Shown one piece after another: positions 57,961-64,000 of a DNA stretch of 64,000 bases (position 1 is the first letter of the stretch; each line of letters starts with the position of its first letter). The position numbers and the translations under genes were made by a program. Under the pieces are notes generated by a model. That model was not told the DNA's origin and did not search any database. It saw nothing but the letters and a program-made list of their open reading frames with translations. This DNA comes from Liquidambar formosana (Eukaryota; Streptophyta; Magnoliopsida; Saxifragales; Altingiaceae), in contig CM077834.1 of assembly GCA_039720395.1 (NCBI GenBank), positions 1,426,001 to 1,490,000 of the forward strand, given 5' to 3'.

Positions 57961-60262
57961 TGACACTTAAAATGGTTACATTATTAGATTAGATACAGGT
58001 ATTTATTTTTGAGAACCACCATTGTGTTTTTGATGCCGCCCCCGTTCAGACAGTTATGGCATGCATGGATCTATCTTTAAACCCGTGAATACCAGAGTGG
58101 CACTGCTATTGTCCTTTTCTGCTGAAATATTTAACTTTCATTGGATCATTTTGGAGATGGAACAGCATATGGGTGCGTATTGTCTTTTATCAATGAATAC
58201 TTGCCTGTGAACCCAGATGAACTGAATGCTTTCTTTTGAAACTCACTGAAACAAATATTCCTTATTCCTTGGAAGAAGTTGAAAAGGGTTTTCTCGTTTG
58301 ATTATTTTGTGTATGTCCAATAATTTGCTCCATTAATGTTATAGTGGTTTTTACTTTATACTGGACGAGTCCATTTTTGTGCAAGTAGCTAACAGGATAA
58401 ATTTTCCTTTTGGTTGGTTGGCCAGATGTTATTAGTTCTTGAGCAAAGATTTCCGTGGAAGCTTCATTTGCAACTTACTTGATTCTCATGAACTTGTTAT
58501 GATACATGATGCAAAGTTGACCTCCCCTAAATTCACTTTAGTACAGAATATGAAATATCTTACATAGAAGTTTGTGGACATCTTACTTACAAAAAAAATT
58601 TAAGGCTGAATGATTGAACTGCACTTATAGTGATGGTTTCTGAGTCCCGCTAGGAGGGAAACAATTTCAAAAGATGGGAATAAGGCTTGGTTGGGTTGAG
58701 TTGAGTTGAATTGAATTGAATTGAGTTTTCTAGACACTACATGAATCATAAAAAAATGTATTAAAAAACAATGCTTCTCCCATATTGACTAGGATTTAGC
58801 CTTACGTGAGTACACTTTACTCTTCTTATGGTCTTCTTTATTTGCCCATCAGAAGGTGAAAAAATGCGAACTCTTAAATAATATTACCTTTTCCTTTTTT
58901 ACTTGTTTTGGAAATTTTTTATTCTAGTCTGTGTAGTTGCAGACTTGCATCTTAGCTAATTCTTTCTTTTCCCTCCCCGTTGTAGGAGCTGCTACGTGCC
59001 TACCAAGCTAATATTGCGATTGTGCTGCGAAATAGTAAAGTTTACATTAAAACATTAATAAACGACCAGACGAACGCTTATGCTGATTATGCTTTGATGA
59101 TTTGATTACTTGGTAGATTAAATGTATGTGTTTTAAGGTCTCGGAATTTTACCACTTAGGAGCTTAAGTAAGTGATCAAGTTTATTTTAGTACGGCATGT
59201 GATATTATGCTTCTTGTGGTGACGATGCCATTGGCAGTCGTCCATTGTGATAGTGTGATTACATGGTTGTGATATGAATATATGTTTCACTATATCTAAA
59301 GAGAGACTTATGTAGGCATGTTCTGTATTGCTGTGGATCTATCTTTTTGCTCCGTAGCAATTTCCTTATCTAGGGCTCCTTGGGGTTGTTTCTTACGTAC
59401 CCTCTTTTTACTGACCTCTTCTTGCCAAGGATTGAAGAAGAAAAAGAAAAAAAGATTCATTCGATTGTTTGTTTTAGTTTTTCCTGTTGAACTGTTGAGT
59501 TGCATATGCGTAAAGTTGTTGTTATCTGATATCTCCTTTATCAGGAATTGACAGCTGAGTTGCAGTTATTGTTATCTACAAAAATGTATTCATTTATTTT
59601 ATTTGTTTATTTTTGTGGTAGAACCATGTACTGTTTGGACCGATGTCTGCATTTTGAATGGAATGCAATCTATGTTTTGACCTTTTAATTATGTTTGTTT
59701 AATTAATTATAATATAATGCAGGCATGCTTTTTTTTTTTTTCATTTATTATAATACTAATAATAATTTTTTATTTATGCTTGTCATGATTTTCTCCTTTT
59801 ATCCTGAATTGGGTAGACTTGTCATTCATTTGGCAAAGTTATATGAGATTATTATCATTATGTCTTTTTATCGTTTAAAAAACAATATTATATATGTTTG
59901 TTCCATCATTCACACAGGTTTAAGTGCTCAAGGCACTTTACTTTGAATAAAGAAATATCGTGTTGATTATAACTGTGAAACTATACCTTGTATACAGGGT
60001 GTAAACAAGCAAGAAGAATGGAGAGAGATTGAAAATAAAAGGCATCATCATAAGAGAAGACACAAGGATGAAATAGAACAATTCGAAAAGAGCAGCCTTA
60101 CTGAGTAATATAGGCGTCCTAACAGTTCCCAAAACCTCTGTGATTGTACTGACAGCAACTTGAATAGCAACAATATTTTCTAGATCAGCCGTTGTCATTT
60201 AAAATTGTAAAGTACGAAGTTTTCTTTACTAAATCTAATAGGCATATTTTATGTTACTTGTA
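57961..60262. other. CACTA interior, no gene recognised
   Basis: AT-rich. At 58984 a good acceptor (CCGTTGTAG) precedes GAGCTGCTACGTGCCTACC, which may be an exon of a non-coding or decayed transcript, but it could not be joined to anything. A GAGTT/GAATT simple repeat sits at 58697-58726. Confidence 0.4.
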
Positions 60263-60415
60263 ATTGTGATTCTGTGTGGATTTTTATATTGCATTGTGTT
60301 GTTGGTCCACCTATGTATCCCATATTTGGTAGAATTTTATTGTGATTGTGAGTTTGTGTGGACTTTTATATTGCAATCTGTTGTTGGTCCACCTATGTGT
60401 CCCATATGTGGTAGA
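60263..60415. repeat. Tandem duplication of about 75 bp
   Basis: Two adjacent copies share TTTTATATTGCA(T/A)T and TTGTTGGTCCACCTATGT, starting near 60263 and 60338. Confidence 0.8.
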
Positions 60416-60502
60416 ATGCTTGTGTATGGCAGTGTTGATACATTAAGGAAAAAAAAATATGTATGTATAAATTTAAATAAATAAATAAAAATTTTGTTTC
60501 TT

Positions 60503-61080
60503 AACCTTTGCCGACGGTTATAAACCGTCGGTAAAACATATACCAAAACAACTAGGTAAGTCGGAAAACCGTCGGCAATTCCCGACGGTTTAAAACCGTC
60601 GGCAATTGGTATAAGCATTACCGACGGTTTTTAACCGTCGGAAATTCCCGACGGTTCAAAACTGTCGGGAACCGTTTAAAGACGGTTTTCCGGTATACCT
60701 ATGTTGTTTTGGTAAATGTTTTACCGACGGTTTTAGACTGTCGGAAATTCAAGCCGACGGTTTTAAACCGTCGGCAATTGGCATTTCCGACGGTCTAAAA
60801 CCGTTGGTAAAACATTTACCAAAACAACATAGGTATACCGGAAAACCGTCTTTAAATGAAAAACCGTAGGGAATTTCCGACGGTTTTTAACCGTCGGAAA
60901 TGATCATACCAATTGCCGACGGTTTTAAACCGTTGGGAATTGCCGACGGTTTTCTAAACCGTCCATGAAGGAATAGCCAACCGAGGTAAAGCCGACGGAT
61001 TTGCGACGGTTTTAAAACCGTCGGGAGAACAATTGCCGACGGTTTTTTCCTCTTTGCCGACGGTTTTAAACCGTCAGTAA
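60503..61080. repeat. CACTA subterminal repeats (CCGACGG / CCGTCGG)
   Basis: About 20 exact copies of the 7-mer CCGACGG or its inverse plus several degenerate ones, many paired as CCGACGGTTTTAAACCGTCGG-like palindromes. Such arrays bind CACTA transposase in studied elements. Long hairpin arms lie within (60674-60735 and 60796-60856). The right terminus follows at 61099. Confidence 0.9.
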
Positions 61081-61103
61081 AGATCTTTTTTTGGTAGTGC
61101 ATT

Positions 61104-61995
61104 ACTTTGGCCCACCCACTGTCAAGTTTGTGGGCCCATTGTTTATCCCAATTCCCAACCAGGCCTGTTAACGGATGATTAGGATCAAAATCACCTACCC
61201 TCCTACTCAATCATCATATAGTCCACACAAGCTACATATCGCCCTGATTGACAACGAGTTGTCAGACTGGCAACCTGGAATCGTAATGTTATCACTGAAA
61301 AAAAAAAAAGAAAAGAAAAGAAAAGGGTTATTTTTAATAAACTCCACTTCAATGATACCAACCAGACAAATGATGACCATGCAATCTTTATTGCATTCTG
61401 GGAAAATCCAGACAAATGATGACCATCCTCCTTACCCACCTGTCCCTGCAGCCCATTTCAGCAGTGGTTTCTGGGAAAATCCCAATATGCTGGTGAGATT
61501 TCTTGGCCAATATATATGTAGATGTTACTTTTGGACACGGTTTCATTGAGGCCAGCTGAAAACAAAATACTGCTAGATCTCTTGGCAGACTTAAAACCAT
61601 GTACAGAAAAGGCCGAAGCTCACAAAAGAGAGAAATTGACGAGGTTGTATTGCTTTCGAAGCCTCTGAAGCTGTGGGTAAAATATGTTTCAACCACATTC
61701 ATGTGAACCAAAACAAATAAAAATAAAACTCACTTTACACACCTTGCCAAGGAAAATTGTTTTACTCCCCACTTCACAGATATAAAAAAATAAAAAGAAT
61801 TTGGCAAATCAAAGGTACATTTTACTTTCTTAACCGTGTCCTCAGACAAATATGGAAACCCACTAAAAGATCACGCTGGCTGCATGCCGACAATGTATCT
61901 CAGGGCATTCCAATTTTCAACTACCAGAGACAGATCTCAGAAAAAGAACAGGAGAAAAATACAAGAAAACAACTATAAAACTAAAGACATCGAGG
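61104..61995. other. Region between CACTA end and SFT2-like stop, including its 3' UTR
   Basis: No separate gene supported. The part next to 61995 should be the 3' UTR of the SFT2-like gene. A short direct repeat (CCAGACAAATGATGACCAT) occurs near 61362 and 61408. Confidence 0.45.
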
Positions 61996-62823
61996 TCACC
62001 GGCCAAAACACTTTAGTATTGAAGAAGTGATAGCAGATGTAAGGAACTTCATACCCGCAGATCCACCGGGAAAGTAAGAGATGGAATAATATGTGAGCGC
62101 CAAAACCTACAAGGATTTATGAAAAATCAATTTCAGATTCTTGTGGGGAAAAACAAAAACAAAATACATTCAGGACATACTTTCAAGAAAATCCAATTGT
62201 GACAATGTAATGAACAATGAAAAACACAAGAACTACAGAACAAGAAGATCCCAAGCAAAGAAAGAATCATAAACAGCAGAAAGAAAGCATGACGTTTGAT
62301 ACCTGTAACACAGAGAAGAGCACAGAGAGAATGTAGCTGTGAAGCACCATGGAAACATAAATTGTACCAACCATACTACCAATGAATCCCAATGTCAAAG
62401 GAAGTCTCTGGAGAGAATAGGTGGGTTGGGAAAAGGGGTGCGGGAAGGGAAGAAACAAAAGGAAGCATCAGACATGTAATATGGAATCAAGTTGATTTGT
62501 ATGAAGCATTTTAAAAAATAAAAAATAATGTAAAACAATAATTTAGCTGAGCTACCTCTTTTGATGACATGTGGGCAAGCTGATTCTTTGGACCCCTGAG
62601 TGCAAAGAATGACCCAATAATAAAGCCACATCCAAGGGTAAAGCAGATGGCAAATTTCTGAGGCATCAGCACCATGACTGGAAGGAACATGGTGAACGCA
62701 ATGAAAATGAAGAACACCCCAGTTGCCAGGAGTAAACCAAAATACATGAGAGATTTTCCTGAAGGTACATTACTGGTGGCAGACTGCAAGTTCCCAGGAA
62801 GCTCTCTTACTCCTTTTGAAACC
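61996..62823 (-). CDS. SFT2-like vesicle transport protein, last three exons (5' end beyond window)
   Basis: SFT2/GOT1-type proteins are small four-helix membrane proteins involved in endosome-to-Golgi vesicle fusion. Exons on the - strand are 62823-62556, 62407-62303 and 62106-61996, with GT-AG introns and continuous frame. They encode VSKGVRELPGNLQSATSN, hydrophobic helices (YFGLLLATGVFFIFIAFTMF, FAICFTLGCGFIIGSFFALR), the loop GPKNQLAHMSSKE, then LGFIGSMVGTIYVSMVLHSY, and finally YYSISYFPGGSAGMKFLT, ending KCFGR. The N-terminal cytosolic part (about 80-90 residues in relatives) is absent. No matching exon was found up to 64000, so the upstream intron exceeds 1.1 kb. The family call is firm. 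Confidence 0.92.
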
Positions 62824-62941
62824 CTGAACAAGAATCAACAAATTAAATGAAGTTCATAAGCTTCATCTTTATCACCATTAGCTTGGCTGACACTAAGTAG
62901 CAAGTAGAGAGGGAGGCAGCACGAGTGTCAAATTGGATGAA

Positions 62942-63100
62942 ATATATGGTCCAGAGCATCTCCATAACATGAGGCATATACATAAATATCTACGTAAATA
63001 ACAAAGCAAACAAAACATAGTATATATGGTCCAGAGTGTCTCCATAACATGAGGCATGTACATAAATATCTATGTAAATAACAAAGCAAATAATACATAG
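62942..63100. repeat. 80-bp tandem duplication in an SFT2-like intron
   Basis: Two adjacent copies share ATATATGGTCCAGAG, TCTCCATAACATGAGGCAT and GTAAATAACAAAGCAAA, with a few differences, so the duplication is fairly recent. Confidence 0.9.
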
Positions 63101-64000
63101 AGTATTACAAGAGATAAGCATTTAATAAGAAAAAAAATATTCCAATAAAGAATTATATAACATAGAATTCAATTTGCAATCTCGACATGGAGTTCTTTGT
63201 TACAGCAATGCAGCAATTAGCATACATTTCCAGAAGTTTTTAAAGCCATGTCTAAAACTCCTGCTAAAACAGAACACAAACTCTTTAGTTTGTAATAGAA
63301 TCATTTTAGACTCAATGAAGCGGTGTCCTACATTGAAGGGGAAAAATAAAGGATTTGATTCATTAAAGATTTCCCAAATAGAACCTTCAATTAATTCCTT
63401 ATTCTTAGGAAAAAGATGAACACCCAATGAGGTCCCTTTGACATGTCATGCCCAACAAAAACAGAGACCTCACTTTTCCCTCTTTCAGAGAGCAGATGAT
63501 CAATAACTCAACACAACAACGCCTTTAATTCCAGCTACATGGATCCTTATCACCATCCAGTTCTTTCTAGAACCATATCTTTGTTAAACCACTGGCTAAC
63601 AGGTCTTTACTCACCATCTTGACCCATATTATTGTTGGCCTTCATCTTGTCCTCCTAATGCCTTCAAATGGATAAATGCAATGCATAAATATGCTAAAAA
63701 AGTCAAGCAAACAATATATGTTGCATGCACTGGAAGTGGTAACTCTCATAACTACTACCAAATAAAATAGAAATTAGCATTCTGGGGCTAAACAGTAAAC
63801 AGATATCACACTACCATATTAATTTCTAAAGAACCTTATCTTTTCTTTCTTTTTTTATAAGTCTAAAGAACTTTATCAACTCACCATTTATTTTCTTTCC
63901 TCTCGCCCTGTCCTAGGAAACAATGTTTCATTGAGGGAAAGGAAGAGATACAATAGAGGAAGTGATTTCCTCCAAACCAAAAACAAAAAGAAAAAAAGGA
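63101..64000. other. Presumed intron or upstream part of the SFT2-like gene
   Basis: No exon for the missing N-terminus was found on the - strand. AT-rich; short ORFs lack SFT2 motifs. Confidence 0.4.

Larger units (their letters stand above)
42564..61099. mobile_element. Very large CACTA-type element (18.5 kb), no transposase seen
   Basis: The left end is CACTACAAAAAAAGGG and the right end is the inverse of CACTACCAAAAAAAGATC. Both are followed inward by the same subterminal motif GCCGACGGTTT, a CACTA hallmark. The repeats are few on the left (42598-42630) and dense on the right (60503-61075). CATT flanks both sides (42560-42563 and 61100-61103); CACTA elements usually duplicate 3 bp, so a 4-bp match is slightly unusual. 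No transposase ORF is visible. The interior has a GC-rich leader-like segment, a LINE tail, a diverged direct duplication, nested Helitron/LTR/hAT insertions and a small plant gene. The alternative is two unrelated truncated CACTA ends. Confidence 0.65.

Noticed and set aside
59938..60198. 86-codon - strand hydrophobic ORF in the CACTA interior
   Set aside because: AT-rich, no conserved motif, no promoter or splice context; likely chance.

Overview
The window is nuclear DNA from a flowering plant, probably a woody eudicot or magnoliid; the sequence does not fix the species. Evidence is AT-rich DNA, long introns, a plant-type KIN-14 kinesin, a plant LRR receptor kinase, and dense plant transposons (Copia, CACTA, Helitron, hAT, MULE and Stowaway MITEs, LINE, SINEs).

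Genes. A CH-domain minus-end kinesin (KIN14J-like, 17 coding exons, 1133 residues, + strand) fills 6.2-16.4 kb; one motor-domain intron is a U12-type AT-AC intron. A RecX-family gene (+) lies at 18.7-23.8 kb, with one apparent single-base insertion in each of two exons. An LRR receptor kinase of the RGI3/At4g26540 type (two exons, 1096 residues, - strand) lies at 25.1-28.5 kb and converges on RecX. The last three exons of an SFT2-like Golgi transport protein (-) lie at 62.0-62.8 kb, with the 5' end off the window. A 100-residue intronless plant protein (-) at 53.0-53.3 kb sits inside transposon DNA.

Transposon-rich core, 33.2-61.1 kb. A 6.5-kb Copia element (33246-39763) has LTRs with no difference seen by eye and a GAACT target duplication. 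It lacks gag, protease and most of integrase, has an RT with YVND in place of YVDD, and carries an antisense coiled-coil ORF and an array of short hairpins. A 198-bp tandem array follows (40743-42040). From 42564 to 61099 the ends look like one CACTA element: CACTAC/GTAGTG termini, shared subterminal motifs and a flanking CATT on both sides. It contains no visible transposase. Inside are a LINE tail, a diverged direct duplication (copy A 44.2-52.1 kb, copy B 54.6-58.0 kb, partial copy C 53.6-54.1 kb) and the 100-residue gene. Copy A was hit by a Helitron and by a GTCAC-flanked large solo LTR, which itself holds an hAT element with an AATAGCCC target duplication. Copy B keeps both empty sites, which confirms the insertion boundaries and orders the events.

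Flanking intergenic DNA holds three copies of one fold-back MULE-type MITE family (4.5, 17.3 and 42.1 kb), one with a perfect 9-bp target duplication. The ordinary genes act in separate processes (microtubule motor, RecA modulation, peptide perception, Golgi traffic) and show no sign of functional clustering.
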